From Eleusine coracana subsp. coracana (lineage: Eukaryota; Streptophyta; Magnoliopsida; Poales; Poaceae): a stretch of 64,000 nt of DNA. A model generated the notes under the pieces. It was not told the DNA's origin and ran no database searches. It saw only the letters and a program-made list of their open reading frames with translations. The position numbers were made by a program, and so were the translations under genes. Location of the stretch: contig CM064421.1 of NCBI GenBank assembly GCA_032690845.1, forward strand, positions 43,142,963 to 43,206,962, read 5' to 3'. This document shows positions 11,698-22,721 of this stretch, one piece after another (position 1 is the stretch's first letter; the number at the start of each line of letters is the position of its first letter).

Positions 11698-12437
11698 AAC
11701 ACAAAGAGTGTTATCCAATGGTTTGCGACTAATGATACTTGTCTGCTGGTTATCTCCAGTTGGCAATCGTTCTAGTAACGGATTTGTGGCCAACTCTTTT
11801 ATCAGATGTGCATGGCTATCTTGTATGGCAAAATTTTGTGAACTTGGGCTGGTTGTGAGAACCGTAAATTGGGATGAAAGGACTACCAAACATCCTGTTT
11901 TATCCCATTGAGGCTGTTTTGTCATACACTAGTGGTTTGAATTTGACATTGTCATGGATGTTAAGTTACATGAACTTCAAAAGAACATATTAGGTCCTTA
12001 ACTTGTTAAATGTGTCATCTAAATTCAAAATACTTAAATGCCTCTCCAATTTTTACTTATCAACCAAAGAACACAAAGAGTGTTATCAATGGTCCGTGAC
12101 CAATGATACTTATGAGCTGGTTATCTGCAGTTGGCAATAGCCCTGGTAATGGATTTGTGGCCAACTCTTTTATCAAATGTGCATGGCTATCTTGTATGGC
12201 AAATTTTTTTGAACTTGGACTGGCTGTGAGAACCGTGAATCGGACTGACAGGACTACCAAATATCCTGTTTTAGCCCACTGATGGGTTTGTCATACACTA
12301 GCGGTTTGAATTTGACAGTGTCGTAGATGTTCAGGTTACATGAACTTCAAAAGAACAGATTTGTTCCCTAACTTGTTAATCATGTCATCTAAATTCAAAA
12401 TACTTGAATAGCTCTTTAATTTTTACTTATCAAAAAA
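11698..12437. repeat. 372-bp direct tandem duplication
   Basis: Positions 11698-12069 and 12070-12437 are two diverged copies in direct orientation with a period of 372 bases. Both begin AACACAAAGAGTGTTATC and both end in CAATTTTTACTTATCA-type sequence. Differences are scattered substitutions and a few short indels. On the minus strand both copies retain an open frame of 65 or more codons sharing FAIQDSHAHLIKELATNPL. I do not recognise this peptide. Confidence 0.9.
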
Positions 12438-13060
12438 AGGATTCCATGCTAGCATGCTGCAGGAGTATTATTTATATTGTGAAAACTTATGGACCCAGAT
12501 GACATCACGTTAGCTTAAGCGCTAATACTGTACTCTTCCCCTAGTGTAGCCTTTTCAATTTCCATTGATCCATTTGTATTATACTCGTTATCTTATATTC
12601 TGCTTTCCTCATCTAACTTATTTGTGAGATTATGACTCACATAACGACCCAGTAAGGTTGTGACTGAAAAGACGAGATTCTTAGGTTTTGCCATAATACT
12701 TTATATTGTTATTTGCTGAATAAAAGCATTCATTTAATAATCCACAATGATTGCAAATCATACAAGTGGGACTTTCACTTTTTCCACGCATTATTTTGAC
12801 TGATCAAGCATAACGAAGTTTGTGGCAATGATTGGTTCAAAATTTGTACTAAGGACTAAAGGACTCTTTGGCAGCAGGCGTCTCCCCCTCCCTTTCGATT
12901 TGCGTGCATACTAATCTATTTTTATGTGTGTGAAGGAGCTTGTACTAAATATTGTTACTCGAAATATCTGCCATTTAAATTTTGTTGGATTCTGATGCAC
13001 GATGTCTTATGCCGTAGACTTGTTTGTGAGAGTCGGGGATCCAAACTCCAAAGAAAACAT
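12438..13060. other. AT-rich spacer
   Basis: No gene or clear repeat boundary was recognised between the 372-bp duplication and the 53-bp direct repeats. Confidence 0.35.
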
Positions 13061-13272
13061 CACTATGGAGCGGTACGTTGTTCTGGCTTCTGCCATTGCC
13101 AAGTGCCCGCGTATCACAAGTATATAATTTTGTCAGGGGAGATATCTTTGACAAAGTTCCCCGGGTATCAAACCGGGGCGACCTTTGCTATTTGCCTTTC
13201 TTTATCGAGTCCTTTTCCGCACTATGGAGCGGTACGTTGTTCTGGCTTCTGCCATCGCCAAGTGCCCGCGTA
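13061..13272 (+). repeat. 53-bp direct repeats 159 bp apart
   Basis: CACTATGGAGCGGTACGTTG starts an almost identical stretch of about 53 bases at 13061 and again at 13220, with one substitution (CCATTGCC versus CCATCGCC). Both copies can be read as a short frame beginning MERYVVLASAIAKCPR. This suggests a duplicated coding fragment, but no longer gene is present and I do not recognise a source. Confidence 0.8.
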
Positions 13273-13740
13273 AAGTTCGTCGATATTCCTGACCAAATCT
13301 TCAGAGTTTTCTTTTTAATTTTATGATCCAATCCTATTGAGTCCAGTGAATTTTGAGAAGTCATGGTCATGCCGTGAAAGTAAGCATGATGACGACCGTA
13401 ATCAATTCCAGATATTTTGATGCACGTCATCACTACTTCCCTCTCAGAGCCTTGAGTTTACCGTCGTTGACAATCACCTACTGCGTAACTGGCTAGTGGT
13501 AGATTGGTACAAGATCCAAACGGAAACCGTCGTCACCAAAAAAAAGGATAGGTCTATACAGCTACAGAAACGCAAAGCAGCCTTTAAAGTACCAATCTAT
13601 CAGTAGCTAGGTGCTACTTTTAGTTATTATTACAGAAAAATAATAATAATATATCAGGAGCCGTTCCTCGATCCATGACGGATTCCCACTTCCAAAAAGC
13701 CGGATCGTCCCGTGTCATCCAATCCCGTTGGCAGTTAAAC
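13273..13740. other. Spacer left of the Copia insertion
   Basis: No gene seen. The last five bases, TAAAC at 13736-13740, are the left copy of the retrotransposon's target-site duplication. Confidence 0.5.
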
Positions 13741-13985
13741 TGTTGTAAAACACTTGTTGGGTCAGGCCTATTTTCTAGAAAAAGGTTTCCTAGTCCATGT
13801 GGGCTTGTTATCGAATTAGTACCTAATACGAAATAGGGTTTTCCCTTTATAAATAGTTGAGGAGACACCCCTTTGTAAATTCATCAGAATTATTCAATAA
13901 AGAATTTTGTCTCCTCTATTCTTGTTGCTTTTAGTTTTTGTTCTCTACATCGATCTACGTGCCTCCGATCGTCGATAACTCAACA
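13741..13985 (+). repeat. 5' LTR of the Copia element
   Basis: Starts TGTTGTAAAACACTTGTTGG and ends ATAACTCAACA, matching the 3' LTR along its whole length. A TATA-like TTTATAAATAG at about 13847, followed by AATTATTCAATAAAG at about 13889, fits LTR promoter and polyadenylation signals. Confidence 0.93.
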
Positions 13986-14003
13986 CGTTATCAGCACGCT
14001 CTA
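13986..14003 (+). other. Primer-binding-site region of the Copia element
   Basis: CGTTATCAGCACGCTC directly follows the 5' LTR. It resembles the initiator-methionine tRNA primer sites common in plant Copia elements (TATCAG core). The assignment is by position and partial similarity. Confidence 0.6.
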
Positions 14004-14035
14004 ATCGAGCCGGCACATCTATTCGGTGATCTAAG

Positions 14036-15069
14036 ATGTCTGACCTTGTGAAGAGAGAATTTAATGTGCTTACCCCCCATGGAAGTAACTAACTGTCATG
14101 GGCTTTTGATGCTGAAATTCTCCTTAGTGGTAAAAATCTCTTAAACACAATTATGCCTAAAACTGGGGAACCTACTGCAACAACAGTTGAGCAAGCTCAA
14201 GCCCTGCATTTTCTGAGGCATCATTTATGTACTACATTAAAAAATAAGTACATGACCGAAAGGAACCCAAAGGTCTTGTGGGACTCACTGCATAATCGTT
14301 TTGAGTAAATTGAAGCAGTCTTACTTCCTAAAGTGGAGCGCGAATGGCAAAATCTACGCTTTCAAGATTATAAGACTATTGAGGAATATAATACCAAGCT
14401 TTATGGTATTGTGTCACGCATGAAGCTATATGACAAAGATCTTAAAGATCCCGACCTCATCCACAAGACTCTCTCCACCTTTCACCCTAAACTCACCCAT
14501 GTGAGCCGCCAGTACAAGAAGAACAAATATGACTCTTATATCGCCCTGAGCAATGCATTGCAGCAAGATCAGGGGAGGACGAATTGATCAAGCAGAATCA
14601 TTTGTCTCGTCCTACTTGCTCCATGGCACCGTAAGAAGCAAATGCCACGTCATTCAAGAAGAATAATAACAAGGGTAAAGGAGCACCGAAGGCACCACCG
14701 AAGACGCAAAACAACCCTAATAAATTCAAGAAGAACTATAAAGGAAAGTCAAAGAAGACGCCTTCAGGGGGAGAATATGGGAAACAGAACCAGAAATGTT
14801 ACACATGTGGCATGAATGGACATTGGTCAAAAATTTATCGCACGCATAAGCACGTCATCAACATGTACCAAGAACTTAGGAAGAAGCTTGCGGAGCATGA
14901 AGCCAACTATGTTGAAGCTCCACAAACCAAAGAAGGCATCACGAAGATGGATTCTGGTATATTAGACAAAGCTCAAGGTCATGGAGAACCAAGCAAGGCC
15001 TCCGATATTGAATTTGATGACGACCTCATGGCAGAGGATGAGGAGGACCTGCATGGAGATTCCCACTAG
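14036..15069 (+). pseudogene. Decayed Copia gag polyprotein
   Basis: The frame starts at the ATG at 14036 but stops at 14090 (TAA) and again at 14306 (TAA) and 14585 (TGA). A later part continues in another frame. The region around 14333-14587 carries a gag-type domain (REWQNLRFQDYKTIEEYN). The zinc-knuckle remnant near 14797-14845 reads CYTCGMNGHWSKIYRT: the last cysteine of the CCHC motif is replaced by tyrosine, so the finger is broken. Codon wear is consistent with an element dead for a long time. Confidence 0.85.
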
Positions 15070-15267
15070 TCTTGTAGACTATTTAGAATCAAAAGTTCTC
15101 CATTAGAATTAAGCAATAGTAATAAGGGTGTATTAAGTTTTAGCAGTGGTTTATTTATTTAATCTCATGAAGAGAAGACATTTGTTTAATAATATATCAT
15201 ATTAGTGTGGATATTGTTTATATTATTATTTCTTTTGATTATACATGATTACAGAATCGTGGAGTAC

Positions 15268-18200
15268 ATGGCTATTCAAGAGGACCTCTGTCTCGTAGAC
15301 AGTGGCACTACCGCTACAGTTCTAAGGGACACTAGTTATTTCCAAACACTTCAAAAGTATGATGGAGATATAACTACTGTCATTGACAATGACACTAGGA
15401 TTGTTGGCATAGACAGGGCCACAATCGTCCTACGGAATGGTATGCGGCTAGTAATCCATGAAGCATTGCTTTATCCCGAGTCTACTCGGACATTGTTAAG
15501 CTTTAAGGATATCCGTGCAAATAGATTTCACGTAGAAACCAATGATGATAAAGACGAAGAATGTCTCATTATGACCAAGAAAGATGGAGAACACAAGACT
15601 ATCGTCGAAAGTTTTCCAATGATTAAAAAAAGCATGTACTATACTTATGTTAAACCACACAAGAAGTTTGCTGCGTTGAAGACCGTATTTAGCAACCAAA
15701 AAGCCTATCGAATATGGCATGATAGACTTGGTCATCCCGGCCTCAACAGGATGCAAAGAATCACGAAGAATTCAAATGGTCATAAGTTGAAGACAAAAGA
15801 TTTCCCAAATCATGAAGATTTTTTGTGCGTTGCATGTGCAAAAGTGAAGCTCATCACTCGACCCTCAAAGCTGAAGATTCAAGCAGAATCGATGGCATTC
15901 CTTAAATGAATTCAAGGAGACATATGTGGACCAATTAATCTCATGTCAAGACCTTTTCGGTACTTTATGGTGTTGATTGATGCTTCCTCGAAGTGGAGTC
16001 ATGTATGTTTATTATCTACTAAAAACTATGCGTTTACACGATTGACAACTCAGATCATACAATTGAAAACCAATTTTCTGGATCGCAGAATCCAATCCAT
16101 CAGGATGGATAATGCCGGAGAATTTACCTCGAAGGTGTTTAATGACTATTGTATGAGTATGGGTATCAAAGTGGAACATTCTGTACCACACGTGCATACA
16201 CAAAATGGACTTGTAGAATCATTAATTAAGAGGATCAAGATGATAGCACGGTCATTATTGCAGAATTGCTTATTGCCTACCTCTTGTTGGGGCATGCACT
16301 GTTAGACGCAGCAGCATTAATTCAATTGAGGACATCTGCTACACATAAAGAATCACCATTAGCAATAGTGCGTGGTACAATAATAAATGTTTCTCACTTG
16401 CGGAGATTTGGATGTGCTGTGTATGTCCCTATCCCTCCGCCTCAGCGAACTGTAATGGGTGTACAATGAAAACTCAGAGTTTATGTTGGATATAAAAATT
16501 CATCTATAATCAAGTATTTAGAGTCATCCACTGGGGATCTACACACGGCTCGCTTCGCTGATTGTATCTTTAATGAAGATCATTTTCCGGCATTTGGAGG
16601 AGGAAAGTATCTCTCTCGGGACGAATGCCGTGAAATAGAATGGGAAACTAAAGGAATTCAAAGAATGGATCCTCGCACTATAGAAACTGAGCTCGAAGTT
16701 CAGAACATCCTCCATCTACAGAGGGTTGCTAATGAACTGCTAAAAGCTTTCACCAATACAAGAGACATTGTGAAGTCTCATATACCGGCTGCAAATGCAA
16801 CTGAAAGAATAGACATCCCATTTGAAGCAGTTGACTATATGGAATTCCAGCCAACTTCCTCAAAAGCAACGAATGCTAGGAAGAGGGGGAGTGATCCGAT
16901 TACACGGGCACCAAAGAAGCCTAGAGTACAAGCTCAAGCTAAAGCTCCTAGGAGACGTTCTGCGGAGAATAAGCCGAAGCAAACTACTCAAAAGAAGAAT
17001 ATAGAAGGTGAAAGCAAACCACACGAAGTGGTGAGCATTGAAGAAGAAATCCCAAGTGAGAATGTGCGCACACTTGAAGCTCACGACGGGTTACCGGAAA
17101 TTTCTGATCTGAACACACCTCTGAGTGATATAGATCAAGAAAATGAAATAATAGAAGAAGTTTCAACGAATTATGTTGAGACGGGAGTAGTATATAATAG
17201 AAAGACAATAAAAATCGACTCATATTTTGCTGACACAATTGCAACACAGATTGACTTAGAATCTGAACCAAAGTCAATGAAGGAATGTAAGAAGCGTCCT
17301 GACTGGCCAAAGTGGAAAGAATCAATTTGTGCAAAGTTGAACTCGCTAAAGAAAAGAGAAGTGTTCGGCAATGTAAGCCTTACACCAAAAGTTATCTTTC
17401 CAGTGGGTCATAAATGGGTGTTTGTCAGGAAGAGAAATGCTCAAAATAAAGTGACTAGATACAAGACGAGACTCGTAGCTCAAGGTTTCACGCAGAGACC
17501 AGGAATTGACTACGAAGAAACCTACTCTCCCGTAATGGATGGAATTACTTTCCGGTATTTAATATCGTTGGCTGTGAATATGAATTTGTAAATGCGACTT
17601 ATGGATGTCGTAACTGCATATTTGTATGGAACATTAGATACAGAAATCTATATGAAAGTCCAGAAGGAATCAAAGTCCTGAATGAAGAAGAACGCAAATT
17701 ATATAGTGTCAAACTTCAGAAGTCACTATATAGTTTAAAGCAATTTGGAAGAATATGGTATAACAAACTCAGTAACTTTTTACTGAAGAAAGGATTCTTG
17801 AAGAATGATGATTGTCCTTGTGTATTCATTAAGAAATCAGAGAAAGATTATTGCATAATCTTTATTTATGTTGATGATTTGAATATCATTGATACTACAC
17901 AGAACGTCGAAGATGCATGTTCTTACTTAAAGTCTGAATTTCAAATGAAAGATTTAGAAAAGACTGCATATTGTTTAGGCTTGCAGGTTGAGCATACCCA
18001 CGAAGGGATATTATTGCATCAATCAAACTATACCAAGAAGGTATTAGAAAGATTTAATATGAAAGATGCATACCCACTTAGATCCCATATGGTTGTGAGA
18101 TCACTCATACAGAGGAAGATCCATTTAGACCAAAGGAGGAAGGTGAGGAATTATTAGGACCTCAATATCCCTATCTCAGTGCTATTGGAGCATTGAGTAC

Positions 18201-18870
18201 GAGGCCCGATATAGCTTTTGTTGTTAATCTACTTGCTAGATACAGCTCGGCACCAACTATGCGATATTGGAAAGGCATTAAAGAAGTATTAAGATATCTG
18301 ACAGAAACTGAAGATTTCAGACTATTTTTCAAGAAGAATACAGAAGTAATCCTTGTTGGGTATACTGATGCTGGCTACTTATCCGATCCACACAAGTCAA
18401 TCTCGCAGACTGGATATGTGTTCTTATTTGGTGGAACGGTAATTTCATGGAAGTCAACGAAGCAGACGATTGTTGCTACATCAACAAATTACTCAGAGAT
18501 CATCGCATTATTTGAAGCCGCCAAGGAATGCACTTGACTTAAAAGAATGTCAAGACATATAATGAAAAGTTGTGGAGTGTCGTATACTCCATCCCCTACA
18601 GTTATATATGAAGATAATAACGCTTGTATTGCACAAATACAATCAGGATACATAAAGTCAAACAGGACAAAGCATATGTTACCTAAATTCTTCCATACGT
18701 ATGAATTGCAAGAGAAGGGAGAAATTTTGGTAACTCATGTCCGATCTTATGATAATCTTACAGATATGTTCACAAAGGCACTATCAGCTTGCACTCTTGA
18801 AAAATGTCGACATGGTATTGACATGAGAAGACTTAGAGAAGTGCTTGGAACAGGGGGAGAATTTCCCTAA
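15268..18870 (+). pseudogene. Decayed Copia pol (protease, integrase, reverse transcriptase, RNase H)
   Basis: Fragments appear in Copia order. The protease has the active-site triplet in LVDSGTTATV (near 15296). The integrase zinc-binding region has WHDRLGHPG and CVACAKVK (15715-15850). The integrase core runs from about 15925 to 16305 and is split by a TGA at 15907 and another break near 16303. Reverse transcriptase starts near 17330, with FIYVDDLNII at about 17860-17890. RNase H lies at about 18340-18870 and includes YEDNNACIAQ. At least six stops or frameshifts separate these pieces, so no functional polyprotein can be made. Confidence 0.9.
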
Positions 18871-19119
18871 GTACATCACATCCCGAATTAAAGAATCATC
18901 TCAAAGATAATTCGTGTCGTTCATGAAGATCGATAAGCATTAATCATAAAGATTAAAGCATTATACTCTTTTTCTCTTATGAGTTTTTCATATGAAGTTT
19001 TCTGATTAAGGTTTTTAATGAGGCAATGCGTACAATACAAGTAACGGTAATATGTGCTCTGTTCTCCATTTTTTCCATTGGATTTTTAAGGAGCTTTTAT
19101 AAGGCATATTTATCATGAT

Positions 19120-19137
19120 AAAGAGCGGAAGGGGGAG
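19120..19137 (+). other. Polypurine tract of the Copia element
   Basis: AAAGAGCGGAAGGGGGAG lies immediately before the 3' LTR. This is the expected site for plus-strand priming. Confidence 0.8.
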
Positions 19138-19381
19138 TGTTGTAAAACGCTTGTTGGATCAGGCCCATGTTCTAGAAGAAGGTTTCCTGGTCCATGTAGT
19201 CTCGTTATCGAATTAGAACCCAACACGAAGTAGGATTTTCCCCTTATAAATAGTTGAGGAGACACCCATTTGTAAATTTGCTAGAATTATTCAATAAAAA
19301 ATTTTATCTCCTCTACTCTTATTATTTTTAGTTTTCATTCTCTACATTCATCTACATGTCTTAATCGTAGATAACTTAGAA
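19138..19381 (+). repeat. 3' LTR of the Copia element
   Basis: Starts TGTTGTAAAACGCTTGTTGG and ends ATAACTTAGAA, where the usual terminal CA has decayed. It is followed by TAAAC, the right copy of the target-site duplication. Confidence 0.92.
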
Positions 19382-19386
19382 TAAAC

Positions 19387-21065
19387 AACAGTGCGACAGC
19401 GACCGTGCGCGGCCGGCGTGCTCTCCTCCTGCCTGGCTCTCTTCCGGAAAGCCCCCCACTTCGAGGTCGCGGACACGCTAACCTTTCCGGGCCGGTACGA
19501 CGACACGGAAGCGCCCGCGCCGGCCATGTGAGCGCGCCGTGCCGTGCAGCCCGTGGCGCGGCTAGAAAAGTGCGCGCTCGCTCGCGGTGCTGCCTGTCGT
19601 AGCCTTTCGCCGAAAGCGCCCGGTGCAACGAACTCGATCGGTGCCTGTCGTCGCTCTCCTTTCGACGCTGTTTTTCCCCCCGTGCCCACGCCCAGCGGTT
19701 CGAAAAGCGGACGAGCCTTCCTCGCGGCCCACGCGAGAACGCGCGTCTCTGCCGTGCCCAGCCGGGTTGCCGGCTACTCTGCTCGTTCGCCGATAGAGGG
19801 GAGGATGAGTCCGCCACTGATCGTCAAGGGAACGAAATAAGGTTCTAGTTATCATGATCGCTCGCGAAATCGTCGTACGTGATCCCTGACGCTTCTTCGT
19901 CCGCCGATACTGCAGCTGCAACCTAGCAGGTCAAGCTAGGCAGCGTAACCTGCATTGCCCGTTCAACATTTCAACCGCGCGCACCAAACGGCAACGAGAA
20001 ATTAACGGGGGCCAAACCAGTTCTCTCTGTCAAACGGTCAACCTCAACCACACACAAAAGCCACGAGCGCGATCAATGGCAAACATAAAACACGAGACAC
20101 GTACTCTCCCCGAGCACCGCGGCCGTACGAGTGAGGACCGGTTAACACGGTACGGCCTGTGGCCACTGACTGATGAAGAGAATGTGCCCGCGCCTCTAGC
20201 GCAACCGGCGTTCACGGACCCCCGGCGTACACCCACGTCCCGGAGGCCATGCATGCGCTACTGCGCGCGCCAGGCAAATGAATGAACTAGTAATAAATTA
20301 AAAACGTGCTCGCGCGTTCGACCGACCATTTCTCGAGCTCTCCGAATTTAGGCATCGGTGAGCGACGCTCGATCAGCTCTTCTCTTTCTCCATCCCTTCG
20401 CCAGCTCTTCCACCTCATGCCGCCCCCACCCCATCAACGACGTTCCTTCTGTCCGATGATGGCTCATCGCAATCGACGAGGCGTGGCCGGGAGATCGACT
20501 GCGTTGAGCCCGCCCGCGCTTCCCTTCAGCGGCAATAACACAGGTGACTATTGATTTTTGATAATTTCGTCCTTCTGATGAGCTCTTAGCTTCGGCTAAT
20601 CATGTGCCAATATATATCAAACTGTTAATTAATTAATTATTTCCTTTTACCAAATTATATTTCGCATAAGAAACTATATATGTTTCTAAGAGAGATTTGC
20701 AGGTGACACACATTCGTTTTTCGTCCTTCGAAGATTCACTCCGGTTCATACCAATTTGGGCTGTGTTTTATCTGCAGGTGCTCCATCTGGCGAATCTTCA
20801 GTTCACACTAAAACATATCCATATCGAGTGAATACACTGCTATCTTGTGCCTTACCAACATACCACGAGAACACCTTGTCCATTTGTCACATAGAGCATA
20901 GACGATTCTCCCCTTGCACGAGGCTTGTTCCTCCCTTCCATAGCTAGCAGTTAGCAACATGTCCTAATTATTAATGTCATGTAAATGATAACAAAGTGAG
21001 TGTGACAATAGCAATCGATATGATCGTCGTTTCCACCAGCTATAGCTAACATCCCAACCCACTAA
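19387..21065. other. GC-rich then AT-rich spacer
   Basis: From 19387 to about 20550 the sequence is unusually GC-rich for a spacer, with several overlapping open frames of 60-160 codons on both strands. None resembles a family I know. One short frame ends in LALFRKAPHFEVADTLTF followed by a stop at about 19530 and could be the 3' end of a lost gene. The rest, to 21065, is AT-rich. Confidence 0.35.
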
Positions 21066-21423
21066 GGTCCTGTCTGAATCTGTTGTAGGACTAAGTATTA
21101 GCTTACTAATTTTATTAGTCCTCAAGGATCCAAATAGATGAACTAATAGAGGAGACTAATTGCTAGTTAAGGGATGTGCTAACTCCTTTTCTGCTAACTA
21201 ATGTGAACTGATTCCTCCAACAAAACCATGAAAAGATCATCGTGTCTCTTATTCACTATTTCAAGGCATATACTTGGACTAGTTAAGGTAAAACAGCTTT
21301 TTCCATGGCTGTCCAGATTAACCACTAGTCCAACGTCCAAGACATAGGACTGATTGTTCACCGACTAATAGTCAACTAATTGTTAGTTTCGAACTAATAG
21401 TTCTAGTGCATTCAAATAGGACC
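21066..21423. mobile_element. MITE with GGTCCT terminal inverted repeats
   Basis: The segment begins GGTCCTGTCTGAATC and ends GTGCATTCAAATAGGACC, which are imperfect reverse complements. The interior repeats ACTAAT/ATTAGT-type motifs that pair across the element. Size (358 bp) and ends fit a grass DNA-transposon-derived MITE. The target duplication is unclear. Confidence 0.7.
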
Positions 21424-22721
21424 AAATTAAAGCCTATGAGCCTACGATGATGAGTGCAATGACCCTATTGCTCATCAATAGATGCTAAAGTTAGACGTGT
21501 GGTATAGTACGCATTAAGTATATATATATAGGTATATCGACATGGTAAAATGAATAAAAGGTGAGTTTTATGAATAAAATAAGTAAAGGTGCATTGAGGT
21601 TTAAATGAACTTCCATTTGATAGAAGGCTCATATTTTAGATAGACATTGTTAGAATCAGCAGTGTGCAACACAAAGAACGAGCACATCCTAATAAGGTGA
21701 TAGCCTAGGTGTGCATAGCTAAATTAAAGCATCTTGCTACTATGTTTTGATCTTTGACACAACACGCTATCTATAGTTTCACGAGCTAGCGAGTTCACCT
21801 TAGTCACCATCAAAGAAATGTGAGACCCATCTTCCTCTCTAGAACTCATAGTTTTGAGTTTTTGACAACTGACAAAACAATATGACTCTAGAGGTATGGG
21901 ATCATGTAACTGTAGGTCAATATTGGTCTAAAGCAACAAGCGACAAGTCTTTTTAGATAGTGACAAGCGATAAGTCTTGACGCTACAAGTATTTGTAATA
22001 TCAAACCCAAGAGTTGATATAGTGGGTTCTTTTTTGAGGATTGTGTAGTGAATTCACACGATCACTTACAAACTTTCTTAGTTTTTGTGTAAACATTCAC
22101 CATTTAGGAACAAATTATTTTGTGTTAGTAGTACCTACTTTAGCAGAGAAGACACCAAAGTACATGAGCCATTAATCACACGCTCTCCTCTTGCAGATTT
22201 GAAAAGGACGTATGCGATGGCCATCTATTTTTAGTTCGTCGTGCACAAGTGGTGATCCATCACGTCCAAGTGAGCGGGAAATAGGCCAACAACAGTGAGT
22301 TAAGACGGAGGTACAACCGGTGGCTACGGTCGCGGTAATGCTGCCGCGAGGGTACTAGGAAAGGAAAAAGACACACATCAGGAATATCTGCAAGCCTGAC
22401 CCCACTTGTCAGCTGGGCCGGGCGCGTCGCTTCGCCTCGCCCATTGGTTAGGCGCAATCCACGGCATAGTGACCGGGGCAGCCGTACACCGCCCGGAGCA
22501 AAAGGCTTCTTCACCGTCGCTTCGTCACAACCGAAACCCGTAAATTCCCCACCCCCCTTCTCTCCCTTTCCCTTCCTTGTCCACTCCACCCTGCCCACAC
22601 CCACACCACCACCCATCCCACTCCATCCGAGCAAATCAATCCGCGGCGAGGCGGAGGCGGACGCCGAGGGGGAACAGATCGAGTCGCAGCAGATCAGTAG
22701 GCGGCTCGGCCGGCTGACCCG
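21424..22721. other. Spacer and COI2 upstream region
   Basis: AT-rich sequence to about 22200 with no gene seen. From about 22380 it turns GC- and CT-rich, as expected for the promoter and 5' untranslated leader of COI2. Confidence 0.45.

Larger units (their letters stand above)
13741..19381 (+). mobile_element. Degenerate full-length Ty1/Copia LTR retrotransposon
   Basis: The element is bounded by two similar LTRs of about 245 bp and flanked by the 5-bp target duplication TAAAC (13736-13740 and 19382-19386). The internal order is gag, protease, integrase, reverse transcriptase, RNase H, which is the Copia order. Coding regions are broken by many in-frame stops and frameshifts, so it cannot be autonomous. 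The LTRs have diverged at many positions, indicating an old insertion. The element lies in the spacer between RPL4 and COI2 and interrupts no gene I can identify. Confidence 0.95.

Noticed and set aside
19335..19921. Several 100-160-codon frames in the GC-rich block after the Copia element
   Set aside because: They overlap in many frames on both strands, and none shows a domain or splice structure; stop-codon scarcity in GC-rich DNA explains them.
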